Positions 23,642 to 36,321 of a stretch of 64,000 nt of DNA are shown here, one piece after another; within the stretch, counting starts at the first letter, position 1, and the number at the start of each line of letters is the position of its first letter. Under the pieces are notes generated by a model that was given only the letters and a program-made list of their open reading frames with translations, was not told the DNA's origin and did not search any database. The DNA lies in the NCBI RefSeq assembly GCF_032854445.1, contig NC_088295.1:24417385-24481384 (forward strand), in the 5' to 3' direction. Source of the DNA: Liolophura sinensis. Lineage: Eukaryota; Mollusca; Polyplacophora; Chitonida; Chitonidae. The position numbers and the translations under genes were made by a program.

Positions 23642-26600
23642 CGTTGTATATTCCATTGTCAGTGTAGGCACAGAATTATTTGGCAGTTGATACACTCTCA
23701 AATTGGAGGCATCTAAGAATTAATGTAGTATTTAACTCTAGATTCCATTGCGTTGATTCTGGCACTATGATCTATTCCTTGACTGCGTAAAGTTGGCAAA
23801 TGAAAACATCTTGCACTATACTAAGTGATCATTTCATATGTCCCCGTTTCATAACAATTTATACATATTTTAAGTTCATTCGAACTGCTATGACTACTCC
23901 CCACACAGCGGATCCTTTACCCCTGTGACATTTTAGTGAACATCAATTACGACGAAATTGACTGTATGTAGATAATCTTTCACACGTACACTACATAAAC
24001 AGTACACACTTACCTGCTTATAGACTTAGGCTCTCTACCGGATTCCTTACAGAATGACTAACTCTGAATAAACTTGATACCCAATATGTGTTGAAATAAC
24101 ACCTGCTAACGTGGATATCGAGAAAATTGCGCTACCTTTGAACAAGCTCTCTGGCGATACAAGACCTTCTGCTCGAGTTAAATGAAATAACATGTTGTAT
24201 TTAGGGAATTAAATAGTGCCGTGTGCTAAAACCTAGACGCAATGCCCAAACTCTACCCCAAACATGACGGCTGCTGCACAGTATTATGCTGGACAAATAT
24301 TGCCATCTAATTATGTTCAAGCAGTCCGTTTGTAATTGACAGGGATACTCAGGGCTCGTTCAATCTCTATTCGTCTTATCAGCATTCAGAAGTAAGATGG
24401 ATGTCCCACAGAGTGACTTTGTGCATTTGATCAATTAAATTGACGCCTGACACCTTAGTCCTGGGAGGATCTCACCTCTGACAGATTTATTAGTTCCTAC
24501 ATCAGAGCTCTATATCTACAGTTCATCGGAAAGGCAAATATAATAGAGATCTAAGAGAACGCATGCATTAGGGACTTAATTTTGATTTTATTAACGCACA
24601 TTTTGTAGGTTTTATTAAATCTATCAAACTGTTATTTATTCGGGACTTAGACTTAAATGTTGAAAACTTCTAAGGAAATCATACCCTAATCAGAGAAAAG
24701 TGTTTTAGAATTTGTTTACAAAATAGAAATCTAAACATAAACACATGGTAATATTCAGTCGATGTGATACAGAGATAAGGAATTTTTTATTATTGTTTTA
24801 TTACAGTGACAACAAACTATAGTCTTGCGTGCAGTCTACACAAAGGATGTGTCTTAATATCCTAGTTTAATCTAAACGGCTTGTGTTAAATTTCTACAAA
24901 TACATTTTTCTACGAACAAAATAATTTCGTCATGTAATCAGAAAAAAATGATGCACCACCTCAATCACAACATATGGAGGCTACCAATTCTTCTAAAGTG
25001 CTAGTAATTTCATTTCATTTGTTGACAAAAACAAAAACATATTTAAAGGAATTCACTCAGCAAATAGGAAATAAAATCTTTCAAGAGAAAAGTTGCAGAT
25101 TATTGGCCTTTAGTGCTGGTCTCTGAAGAATAGAATGACGTGTGAGATATCTCCTAAACACCGCCAATATGCCACCCAATCCAGAACATCCGTGAAAACA
25201 ACAGGTTGGGATATCAAGTGGGTTTGTATAGATTAGATACATATTGATCTGTGTAGGTTTTGGCAGAACAGCAAATTAGTTTGCGTATTCCGTGTTAGGT
25301 TTTCACTGGTCCACTACAGAAATTATCTGTTATTAATTGGACGTAAAGATAATTACTGTAATGGCTTAACTGGTATGGTGAAGTACTCGCTATACATTAC
25401 ACTGTCTTATTATATTTGAGAAGGATCAACCATGTCGCAGTGACGGCAGTTCGCATAATCCTAAAAAAAACACTAACAACCAAGATGATTATACTGTAAG
25501 GAAATTCATTGTTGGGTTTCCTGCCCACAACAGCCTGTTCTTTACTCGAAGCTTTACCAATGATCAATCAGCTAAAGATTCGGAGCGCCTATGTCAAATT
25601 ACACACAGAGCCGTAACAAATAACGCTTACATTCCCAGAAAAGTAGGCCATATTTCCTATGAAAACTGGATACGGGTAAGCGGCTGTCAGATTTATCTCC
25701 GGTGCCGTTTACGAGTGCTCATTCTACCATTGATATTGCCAATTAAAGTTTATTGAGATGGTAAAGATCAGTTGACGTGCTTCCATGACAACCGGGCCTC
25801 TATGGACACACGATTGCGGTTTTGCCAGGGTTGTTACTACACTGACCATTTCAAATTGTAATATCGTACTGACTAGCGTCAGGCTTTCTACGCATAGAGA
25901 ACATTACTTAACTGACTCACACGAACTTCGTGCTTCTATCTACTGTATTTATGCTTTTTCAGTGACTTCGAACTTGTAGTGTAGAAGTTGTTAGTTCATA
26001 TATACCGCACTGTCTTTTCTCTTCTGAACAATACCGAATACCCGGGGCTTAATATCGGAAAAACCTTAGTATTTATTACAAGACGGATTGGAGGTTTGGT
26101 ATGTATTGTCCCAACCAATCGTCGATGCAAAGTCCAGCCGAGAAGTCTCCTACAAAAGGCTTGAGCTGGGCCCTAATTCAGGCAAAAACTGAGCGATGGA
26201 CGACGTCAAATGGAGAAGTGTTGATAGGCGAGTTGAAATCGTGTTTCCTCACATCGGGCTATCAACCAGTCAACCAATGGATTAATCCAGCAGGTCAGAA
26301 CTAACGCAACATTGATATGCTGCTATCGACGCCTGCTGGGACCACATATCACTTTTTCTATACTGTACCGCTGTCAGCACGTGAGGGCAATATGCAGTAA
26401 GATTCATACAGAAATTCCACAACCATAACAGGTGCTCAAATAGACAATGTACTGCATTTTTCTCTAAATATTGTCTTAGAAAAGGACAAGTCTATATTAA
26501 TGTCACGTTTCTGAATATGTAAATCTGTGGGTTTCATAGTCCGCTTGATTTTCACTGAGCAATTCCATTATATACAGAAAAAAGGCATTCTTTCATTGAT

Positions 26601-26691
26601 GTGTTGACCTCTGCACGTCCTACTTATATTCACACAATATTCAGTGATTTAGCTTTCGTTATTTTTATTTACAGTGTATTTTAAACTGCGT
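23642..26691. other. No supported gene
   Basis: AT-rich span with only 64-67 codon chance frames (25785-25979, 26101-26304). A good-looking donor on minus near 24010 (CAG|GTAAGTG) has no convincing coding sequence upstream of it, so it could at most end a short noncoding exon. Confidence 0.5.
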
Positions 26692-27090
26692 ACTATCATT
26701 TTAGGTAAATCAAATTAACAAAGATTTACTTTTTTATGGAAAACAATAATATTAGGTTATTCATTCATTTGATTGATTGGTGTTTTACGTCGTACTCAAG
26801 AATATTTGGGAGGAAACCGGGCAGAGCCCGCGGGATATCCAAGACTTCCGCAGGTTGCGGCCAAACCTTCTCACGTACGACCGGAGAGGAAGCCAGCATG
26901 AACCGGACTTGAAACTCGTAGCTACCGCATTGGTGGTGGTGGTGGTGGTGGTGGGGGGGGGGGGGCTTCAGGGTCATTGCGCCCTATTATTTTAGGTAAA
27001 GCAAATTAAAAAAAAGCAATGCGTTTTTTCTGAAGACTATAGTTTTATGTAAAGCAAATAAGCAAAGCTTGGCGTTTTCACTGAAGACAA
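26692..27090. repeat. About 54-bp tandem repeat interrupted by a SINE
   Basis: Three diverged copies begin with the pattern ctat-attttaggtaaagcaaat: at 26692-26745, 26984-27036 and 27037-27090. The last two also share gcgttttttctgaaga. The first is separated from the others by the SINE at 26766-26983, so the SINE most likely inserted into an existing short array. Confidence 0.7.
26766..26983 (-). mobile_element. SINE copy with internal deletion and GTG/G expansion
   Basis: On plus it reads as the reverse complement of the SINE: gattgattggtgttttacg tail, then ggaaaccgggcagagcccg, then tctcacgtacgaccggagagg and ggacttgaaactcgtagcta, reaching the B-box region. The part that should read cacttatacgacggcggccag is missing. 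Just before the head, the normal gcattggtg runs into about seven GTG units followed by a 13-14 base G run, after which a remnant (cttcagggtcattgcgcc) matches the start region. The expansion therefore grew from the SINE's own gcattggtg. Confidence 0.85.
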
Positions 27091-30000
27091 TTATATTGAA
27101 CGTCAATCTTCGGAGACGGTGTTCTGTGATTTACCCAATGGCTCACCATTCCCAACGATGGGGTTTTGACACCAACCTAGAGTATAGAGAACTCAGTTTA
27201 GATAAATAGGTAGAAGGAAAACCGGTGTTTTGTGTGTCATTTGAGTGGGTGTCTGAAGCGGGAACGCAAATTAGTACAGAGATGGGCTTTTATGTGTTAC
27301 TTGTGTGTGTGTCGCGAGTGTCTCCTTTGTACCGTTCCCATGTAAATGTTTTAAGTGTGATGGCAACACATTCGCCATTTAACTAGAAAACTGTCGTCGC
27401 TGCTCTAGTTTTACTCTCCATGCTGTAGTTTTTATATTACAAACGAAACACCTGAACATATTGTGAGTTATTTACGTGCATGTTTTTAAAGGACACACAC
27501 TATATACTGTGTTTTATCTACCAATGTGTCTTAAACGGGAACACCACCTCGTATTGACTGTGAGTGTTATAAAACTAAATACTTCACCACAGAGACGGCG
27601 TTTCGTGCATTGTTCTGTTAAGACTGTCGTTAAAACGAAAATATCATTCACTACGTACATGTTCATTTTTTCGGTTGTTTGGTGTTTTGGTTTTCATCTT
27701 AAAGATGTCACAAACTAGGTCTAAGACATTAATTACTGATAAATGTTCTGGGAAATGAAATTACCATGTTCGCCCATAACAATATTACATTCGCTGGTTT
27801 AGGCATTACATATATTAGGTTCCAATGGGAAGAGAAACAGGGCTAGTGGAGCGTAGGGGAAGGCGGATGAGTTTGGCATTTTCTCGAAAAGCTTACAGAT
27901 GGCTGAAGACGTAAGCGGGTTGTCTTTATGGATAAGCGATCCGGAGTGGCTATAAAGAGACGGCCAGTAGAGTTTTACTCCACGAGTAGACGGTGATAAA
28001 CGTAGCACAGGACGGCTATATATCGGACAGTCGAAATCTTCACTTCAGAGAATCTCTGCTAATTGACCGCCTTTCTCCAAAGGAGTGCTGTTCACGGCTG
28101 CCTTAATTGTGCTTTCCGGAGTATTGTCCCTTTTACTAGGAGCTACTTCTGAGCACTCTTTAGTCAGGGAGGGCGGGACACCATTCTCCAGGAAAGCGTG
28201 CCCGGGCTCTCATACCGATCCATCGATCAACTCACACAGAGCCAGCGTGTGGTATTGAGGAGGGACATAAAGAAGCCCAGCCAATGGTTTAATCGTTAAG
28301 CAGGAACATATAGCGGTAAATCACTAAGTAATGACTGCATCTAGTGAGTACAACAACGTGTAAATGTAAGTCCTCGTAAGTGGCTTATGCCTTCAGTCTA
28401 TATCACTGCGACAAAAGGGTAGCTATTCATCTTCACCTCCAAATGAAATCGCACGCGAACTGTGTAGTCCGGTTTTATCACTTTCTCATTCTCTTGGACG
28501 TCCTAAGCCCAGGAATGAAAACTTTGGTAGGTCAAATCGAATATCTTAATTTAAGTCTTGATGGTAGTGATATTTGTTTTACCCTTACATTTTCAGCCTG
28601 AATCGGTCCATGTGCCCCTACATTCTGTCAGCAGTCAGGAAGATATCGGTATTTGTCTGCCTGTCTTAGATCAGGCGCTATAGCTATTATCTAGTTCAAA
28701 TACTTGACAATAGCCACCATGGACAGGTCTTTTCAGCAGATGTCTGTAGACCCCAGTCGGTGCCAAACCCAGTCATGTAATTGGCCCCTGCTGGCCCAAT
28801 AGACTTTCTTGTCATGGGTCGATATCAAGAGGAGCCCTAGAGACAGATACATGAAATGACGTAACACGCACTTCAGTAAGAGCACTTCACTTTTCTTTCT
28901 CTCTAAAAGGTACAGACCGGGTTGCCTGCTTAGAACAGAGAATATTAGTTCTGTATTGTACATTTTGGGTTCACATACCATATTCTTTTATCTCGCTAAA
29001 ATGGTATTCAAACAACATTGGCTTTTAAATCAACAGAATTTGAATCAACAGGATGTTGCCACAACTCTTAAACTTTGAACATGTATTTGGGAGTATACGG
29101 GTGTATAAAGAAGTGAGCCATATCACTGTTAATACTGTGATTTGTCCATGAATCCAGGAAAGTCGTCAGTTACCACAATACGCCAGTATGCAATGTTTCC
29201 AGTCTTTGCCAAACACTTGTTGTAATTCGTGACAGACTGATTCTATGTTACGTATCCTGTCAGTGACATTAGGATTGGACTGGTGAAGCGGGGAAGATAA
29301 TCCAGATCGTGAGTGGGATGAAAGTTGAAGGGGCAGCAATAGTTCTCTGACCACAATTAGGACAGTAAAACTAGGACAAGTCTGAGTCCGTAAGGTCTCT
29401 TAACCACCTTCTTTCTTGGCGCTGATCATAGAACAGACTGTCTGGTCAAACAACCACTCTCCTAACATACATCCCTCATTCCATCACGCGCGGTGCCAAG
29501 CAGGTGGAAATGAATTTCCCTTATCAAGTATCGAATGCCCATTATTTTACCAATAGAATCGATATATTCCTGATAATGGGCCGTCTCTCAAGGCTTTGTT
29601 TCCAGTCCTCCGTGGCTAGTCGTTTAAGACATGATGCCATTGCCAGAAGATACACATATCAACCACGTTCAAGTAAGCCAGCTATCATCCAAGGCCGAAA
29701 ATTAGAAGCGTAGATTGGTAGTAGGTGTCTTCGACTCAAAATCCGGATCAGAGTACAATCGTGCCAGTGTTACTGATACAGGGATAGCGGAGGCCTCGTC
29801 AGACGACCCATCCGAAATCTTCCAATTTCCCTGCTGATGTTGTGATCTGAGATTACGCAGAATTCAAGACTACCATTGAATCCTGGACACAAACAGTCCG
29901 GCAAATTGAGCTAAATAGACCTTTAACAAGATGGACGAGTCACGTAGGTTTCTTGACTTAATTAATAGCTTATTTCTAGGGATGATGATTACTGATCACT

Positions 30001-33000
30001 AATTAATGAGAAGCTATAGCTATATTACTGTGACAGTGGTATCTAAAGATAAAGCTTCGAATCTAGTCCACGTATGAAATAAAAATAGCCACCATAGGCT
30101 TAAGTACAGAATGATTTTCTGGGAAGAGCCCAAGGCTGTACTTTATTAAGAACTGATTGTTTGATATCTGAAGACACTCGTATCCACAATAAGGTCAGAT
30201 AGGCCAGACATAAAAGAATAACGTCCCATCGTTATAGGTAGCCAAGCAGAGTTGCTCCGCAATAATATAGAATAATCTAGAAGCTAATGCTATTGGCACG
30301 ATGTACTGAAGGCTGTACTTCATTGTTTCATAAGAACGGGAGGGGTTGTATCCCTGCGTTTATACCGTTGATTCCGTTAGGGAGACCAACACTGGCTAAG
30401 AAATGACAGTACTGCAATAGACAGGTGTGTAAAGCAGGCGATACAAGAGTTATGTCAATATTGACATAGGTCCCAAGGTGAGTCAGTAATTGCAACTCTA
30501 GCCAACCTCTCGACCAAACGTTAAGAAGTATTACGGACAGAATAGCCTGTCCTCTTCCGTGTTGTTAACGCAATTGATGTCGTGAAAGGTTTCTTCAGTA
30601 AAGTTATATTTTAAGACACTATTCTTATGGGGAAAAATAAAATCTTATTGTTTGTTAATCGATTGACACTTAGATGATGTTGGTAGCTGTGGGTAGGAGA
30701 TGGGTAAATGGTGTCGTCAGATCTATAGTGTGCACAAACTAGAAGAAGACTGATATTAGGTTACTTAGGAAAAAAACTGACGGAAATCATTTTTATTCTG
30801 GCAACTTACGTTTGATAATACAATTCGATTGTGATTTAAGCAACGCCTTGCAATAATTGTTCATGATATCTATCTTGGATCACACTGCAAGAAAGTGTTT
30901 GTTTGTACTGCAGTTCACAGAAAAAAGTTCGTGAGCTAGAGCCAAACAAAAGAAAGTCAATTTGGGCCTACTCTGTTTGCGAAATGTTACTGCCAGGCCA
31001 GTGACAGAGATCCGGAGAGAGAGTAAAATCAATATTCTACACATTGTACCCACCATAAAGCAAAACTGTTAACCGCGTGGAATAAACATGGTTAAACACC
31101 TTAAAACCAGTTTATTCCTTGGTCGGCAATATTATATATAAAAAGGGATAGGTAGAATTTCCGATACCTCAGCTTCGTGCCTCCCATTCTGAGAACAGTA
31201 ACTTATCTGAAACCGTTCACAGTGTCTAGAGACAATTACCTGTGATACATGACTGGACTTAATTTATGGTATAACATGCAAAGGCAATAGGAATGAAATA
31301 GTCACCGTTTAATTTGCCGTTATCATTCAAAATTAAGTCAACTTATTTTTAACAACTTGGCGTTACATGAACTGGCCCTAAGTGTTTCTTGAACTACAGC
31401 TGGCCTCAAAACAAAGCATGCACTGTACAACGTCTTTCTCATATATGCATTTTAGTGTTTACTATTTTGTCAAATCTTTACCTGATGTCAAAACGTTTTT
31501 AAAATCTGTTGTAACTGAACATGAAAGTCTTGCAAGAGCGCGAATTCACAGATGACTTAATAATTCCACATGCACATAAATATTTCAGAAATTGTTAACA
31601 ACTCTCATGTTGATCAAGAAGAAATCTTATGAGTATAAAATCATAGAAAAACAGCAGTCGCAATGTTTCAGAAGAAGTTGAATAGGGTTTTTTGTAGCGT
31701 GTTGTAGGATGTAATCATCTACATAACTGGGTTTGATCACGTAATTGACTGAATTAATATATGTTGTAATAGTAATACAAATAGAGGAGCTTCATTTTAC
31801 AGGTAAGTGCCTGTTTTTTATTTGTTAAGAGGCTTTTTACTTGTTCATTGAAAAAATTATACTAGACATGATACAAAATGTACTATATATAAAAATGTCG
31901 GTCAGATCATATTGTTGGTCAGCAATCATTTCAATAAATTGAAGTGTCTATCGCACTGACATTGGCTCATGTGTTGTGCATGCTAAAGGAGGCCTGTCAA
32001 AGAGCGATCTGGGGTATATGTATGAAGTACTAATGCACTCCTCCCGCCTCCCTCTCCTCTGATTAAGAACCCACTGTGAGGCCAGCATCCAAGCATCCGC
32101 GCCAGTATCCGTACAACGGTTTTCTTTCCAGCAGCCGTCTGGTCGGCAGCCATGTCAGAAATAGTCCCTTGTGGACCCCATCCAAACGTAAAGCGTGTGA
32201 TATTCAGTTTAAACGATTAGGTTGAATCGTTCAGTCTAATTCTTTGTTCAGCTAAGAATTACAGTTTCAAAGCATCTCTATTCTTGCTACATTACCGTTG
32301 TCGGGCTGAGGAGTTGGGTTTCTTAGACAAGTGGTTTACCGAGAGGACGTGTAGCTGTTTGAATCACCGCCTTTTTCGCAACACTGTAGCGAAGTGACAC
32401 AATAAAGGCTGCGGGTCATTTTCATGTGGTAAAAATTACATGCTCAACGCTCGGTGTGTGACCAGTACTTGGTTTAATTGAAAAATAATTGAATTTAAAA
32501 TAAATTTTACGTTTTCTCTAACCGTACAACGAAAATGTCAAGAATTTAAAATTAAAATTTAAAAATTAGTGCACATAGAATACCAAAGAAATCTATTCTT
32601 GGTATTGAAAACTATTATAATAATTTCTTTCAGCCGAATGGAATAATTGTTAACGTCTAACCTAATAATTAAAATCATATTTTCAAATACTCAGAGAAAC
32701 AGGGCTATCTAAATTATCAAGGCCGCACGTGTAACTCTTGTAATAGGCTGTCGCACTGTATTGTCAACCTGCTGCTCAGTTTATGATAAGTATAAATCGT
32801 ACGTTCAGGGCAAATCGTCCTGTCGTGTATCAGCCGTTGACCTGTTCGTGCTCACTTGATTCAGCACTGGAAATTGAAAGATTATTGCTCTCTGAAAGAT
32901 GTTTAACTGCTACTGGGGCGATTTGATTTTATAGTGTGTTTTTACTTGGACTGGCATATCTCAGATGGAAACCAGCTAAACTAAAATGGCATGGTCGCTA

Positions 33001-33210
33001 TTGTATGATCAACTGGCGCGTTGAGAAAACTCACCTGGAGTCCTGTTGCTCAGATGCCGATTCTCGCCAAATCGATACAATTTATTTTTATTTCTGTGTC
33101 GAAAAAGCTTTATTGTTTCACATCCAATTTGCATGTATGTTGTATTTCATAGCGTCTTTATCTCAGCCAAAGGTTAGACGTTACCAAGGTGACGCCGCCG
33201 CGGGAGGTAG
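27091..33210. other. No supported gene in about 6.1 kb
   Basis: Chance frames of 60-80 codons occur throughout (for example 27476-27718, 28733-28981, 29504-29713). A strong-looking plus donor near 30475 (CCCAAG|GTGAGT) and a minus donor near 33030 (CTCCAG|GTGAGT) lack open frames long enough to support exons. No repeats stand out. Confidence 0.5.
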
Positions 33211-33235
33211 AAAAGGCTAGTTCAGCTAGCCTTTT
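33211..33235. repeat. Perfect 10-bp inverted repeat with a 5-base loop
   Basis: The arms aaaaggctag and ctagcctttt flank the loop ttcag. It would form a stable short hairpin in single-stranded DNA or RNA. It looks like a bacterial terminator, but the context is eukaryotic and no gene ends here with confidence. Confidence 0.8.
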
Positions 33236-35480
33236 ACTTTCTTTAGCAATGTTTTACTATGACTATTGTAAGATGGATCCATGGAATGTGTGGGTGTGTA
33301 GTGCAGTGTTGGCATTGGGTTCGTAGTAACATTGCGTAAACAGAGTACGCTCACATTGACGTCATTTGTCATTCACAATTCCTCCGACTGATATTGTTCC
33401 GCTGTTGGGTAACCACGGAGAACAAAAGTCACGCTGGTTTTGATACGCCTCTGTTTTCCTTGCGTCATCCTTTGAACTAGTGGACTTGTTATTGCAACTT
33501 CTCTTGAGTAGCTTGGTTTCTATCAAAGATTAGCCAACACTCGAGTAATAATGAAAGGGCTTATACACACAGGGGATCTTTTGAAACAGTCCCTTGTTGT
33601 TAAGCAATGAGCCAAGCGACTGTGTAGTTAATTCGTGAGAATAAAATGGCTGCTTAACTCGAACACCTGAAAATTGGATTTCATCACAAGCTCATTTTTC
33701 ACAATTTAAATTTGACAGTTTTCTATTAAGGATCGTCAGTCATGCATGGTGTAAAGAACGCTATGCTCTGGTTTATCTCTGAAGATATATTCAATATTTG
33801 TGTTTGTGCTAACTTCTGATAGGTTACATAAATCTTATCGTCTTCCTACATATTTCTGTTATAGAAGGTATGAGGAATAACTTACACCTTTTAAATCCAA
33901 CAATGTGGTGTTTAGAATTCAGTTCGCATCTATTTACTTAACTTCGCTTTTTAAAATCAGCATTTAAGGGACAAATATGCCGTGGATGTTATTTGATTCG
34001 ATAAAAATTATCGATTTAATATTACATCATAAAAAGTGTGTATCATTCGTCAACAGTGGTAAATATTTTACCACCTTGGAATTATAAAAGCTTTGGTAAA
34101 ATATTTAAAACAACAAAAAAGTGATAATGAATAAAAATGAACAGAATTATAGGTCGTGGAAATATTCAGTAACGATTTTTCATTTTGACATGTGGCCGAT
34201 TACGCTTAGGATGTATGTGATCTAGAGTACCATAACAGTGATCTTGTCTGTGAAAAGGATAGTCACGGCATCCTTCTGCTCACCACCACATAAGTATCGA
34301 TTGACGCAGGGGAGAAGAGACAAATGCGTACGTGCTCAACTGGAAACAAAGTCTGTTTTGTTTACTCGCGACTACAGATTGGTGTGTCTCGGTGAGAGAG
34401 GTAGTGGATCAGAAGCGCCCGTGTACTGGATTAAACCTCTCCTCGACTAGCAGGTTAGTTGGGAAATACCTTGACGGGTGGCGTTACAGATAGCAAGTAT
34501 CTGTTGAATCCCAGGCGACGACATTCCCTTTGATCCATCTGTACAAAGGTCTTCTGTTTAATAGAGATTTTATTAATACGGACTGGTTAATGCCATGCCA
34601 ATTAATAACAACATGTGGCAGCTTTAAATCCTGACACCTCCCTGCCAAAAGGCAATTCGCTTTTACATCAAACAATTCTGTTTGATGTAAAAGGAACATG
34701 GCGTCTGACCGGTCTTGTGTCTCGCTGAGGACAACCTTCAGGTCACAATTATTCTGCAGCTATCAGCTTCATTAAAGATAAACTGCTTTAACTAAATAAC
34801 CAGAACTTTGGCCACTCTAGATTCCTCCATACATAAACCTGACCGCTCTCGTATAATTGAAAAAATAATTGAGTAGGGCGATAAATAGCAAGCCTATAAA
34901 TAAATGAAACTCGTACTACTATTTGTTTTCAATCCACCAATATGGAGTGGATTTTGACTGGAGAAATCAGTAAGAGAATGAAACACAAATATTTTGAAAT
35001 TACATGAAAGGCCTTACTTCAGTGATTTTGTTGACTAACAGAAAAATTATAAGCCCATTAATCACCTTCTGCACATAAAACTCGGTTTCCTAAAGGCTAA
35101 GTTTAGTTTTATCGGTGTGTTTTGTGTAAGGTAACAAGGGTGTGTATCTTAATTGCAATACCCAGTAATTAAAAGCAAATTGTCGTGTAAACATTCATAT
35201 GAGTAAAACGATACAGGCCCCGAGTTCTTCACAATTTTTGGCGATAAAATTGAGATCTGCATAGATTTGGCGGCAGTTTCTTATAAATATAGCAATGGTT
35301 TAATGACCTCTTCACAGTCTTGCTGATGGCAGCTTAGAAAACGTTTCACAGGAAAGTAAAAGGGTAAAGTTCAAGCGTTTGTAGTACTAGTCCCTGTTTC
35401 TAATACCCGTGTTTTTCACCTCGCGTGGTGTAATAACGAGTTTGAATTCTAAAGGACTGAAAAAGTTAGGATATTTGTAC
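33236..35480. other. No supported gene
   Basis: AT-rich DNA with two chance frames (34238-34450 plus, 34484-34699 minus), the second of which simply contains the palindrome at 34660. Nothing else is supported. Confidence 0.5.
34660..34693. repeat. Perfect 15-bp inverted repeat with a 4-base loop
   Basis: The arms cttttacatcaaaca and tgtttgatgtaaaag are exact reverse complements around attc. This is unusually long and exact for chance in DNA of this composition. It could be a miniature foldback element, a recent inverted duplication, or a hairpin in a transcript. Confidence 0.85.
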
Positions 35481-35481
35481 A

Positions 35482-36321
35482 GTGCCTCTTCACACGCCAA
35501 GAATCAACCTAACAAATTTCGTAGAAGAGTTTTATAAACCTTGCGGCAAAGGCATTCATCGCGACGAAATTGACATTTTAGTCACTAAGGAACCCAAATT
35601 ACCAGTAAATGTTCTGTTAGCCAAAGAGCCACCGGCCTTACTGACAAAGCACACACATTTTTAGTTTACATTTCTTACGTCAGATCATCTAAACTGTGAT
35701 ATAATCATCGAATTTCTCAATTCAATAGCGGAACTAAATTCTCTGCACACGCAAAGAATCAACCTAAGAAATTTTGTAGAAGAGTTTTATAAACCTTGCG
35801 GCAAAGGCATTCATCGCGACGAAATTGACATTTTGGTCACTAAGGAACCCAAATTACCAGTAAATGTTCTGTTAGCCAAAGAGCCACCGGCCTTACTGAC
35901 AAAGCACACACATTTTTGGTTTACATTTCTTACGTCATATCATCTAAACTGTGAAATAATCATCGAATTTCTCAATTCCATAGCGGAACTAAATTCTCTG
36001 CACACGCAAAGAATCAACCTAAGAAATATATTCATAACCTATTTCATATAAGAGTTTTATAAACTTTGCGGCAAAGGAGTTTTATAAACCTTGCCGCAAA
36101 GGAACAGCGCGTCGAAATTGACATTTTGGTCACAAAAAAACCAGTTTAAAACCAAATTATCGGTAAACGTTTTGTTAGCCAAAGAGCCACCGGCCTTACT
36201 GACAAAGCACACATATTTTTATTTTACGTTTCTTACCTCAGATCATCTAAACTGTGAAATAATCATCGAATTTCTCAATTGTACAACGGAACTAAATTCT
36301 TATTCGAAGGAGAGCATTTAA
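35482..36321 (+). pseudogene. 255-bp (85-codon) in-frame tandem repeat, three copies, broken coding frame
   Basis: Copies begin at about 35501, 35756 and 36011 (marker gaatcaacct, exact period 255). The same plus frame is open through most of all three: a Met-start segment 35482-35664, continued reading to 36051, and 36091-36321. The repeated peptide contains FVEEFYKPCGKGIHRDEIDI, LVTKEPKLPVNVLLAKEPPA, LLTKHTHF and HLNCEIIIEFLNSIAELNSL. Copy 1 is interrupted by TAG (35662-35664) where copy 2 has TGG. Copy 3 has an insertion with a stop at 36049-36051 and a local duplication of gagttttataaac-ttgc-gcaaag. I recognise no family. It may be a decayed gene of tandem 85-residue repeats, duplicated exons, or a satellite whose monomer happens to be open. 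No start context, introns or polyadenylation signal could be assigned. Confidence 0.6.

Noticed and set aside
24013-24060. Minus-strand exon ending at a CAG|GTAAGTG donor
   Set aside because: The frames upstream of the donor are short and no acceptor with a pyrimidine tract is visible.
33211-33235. Rho-independent transcription terminator
   Set aside because: The hairpin shape fits, but the window is eukaryotic and there is no bacterial gene context.
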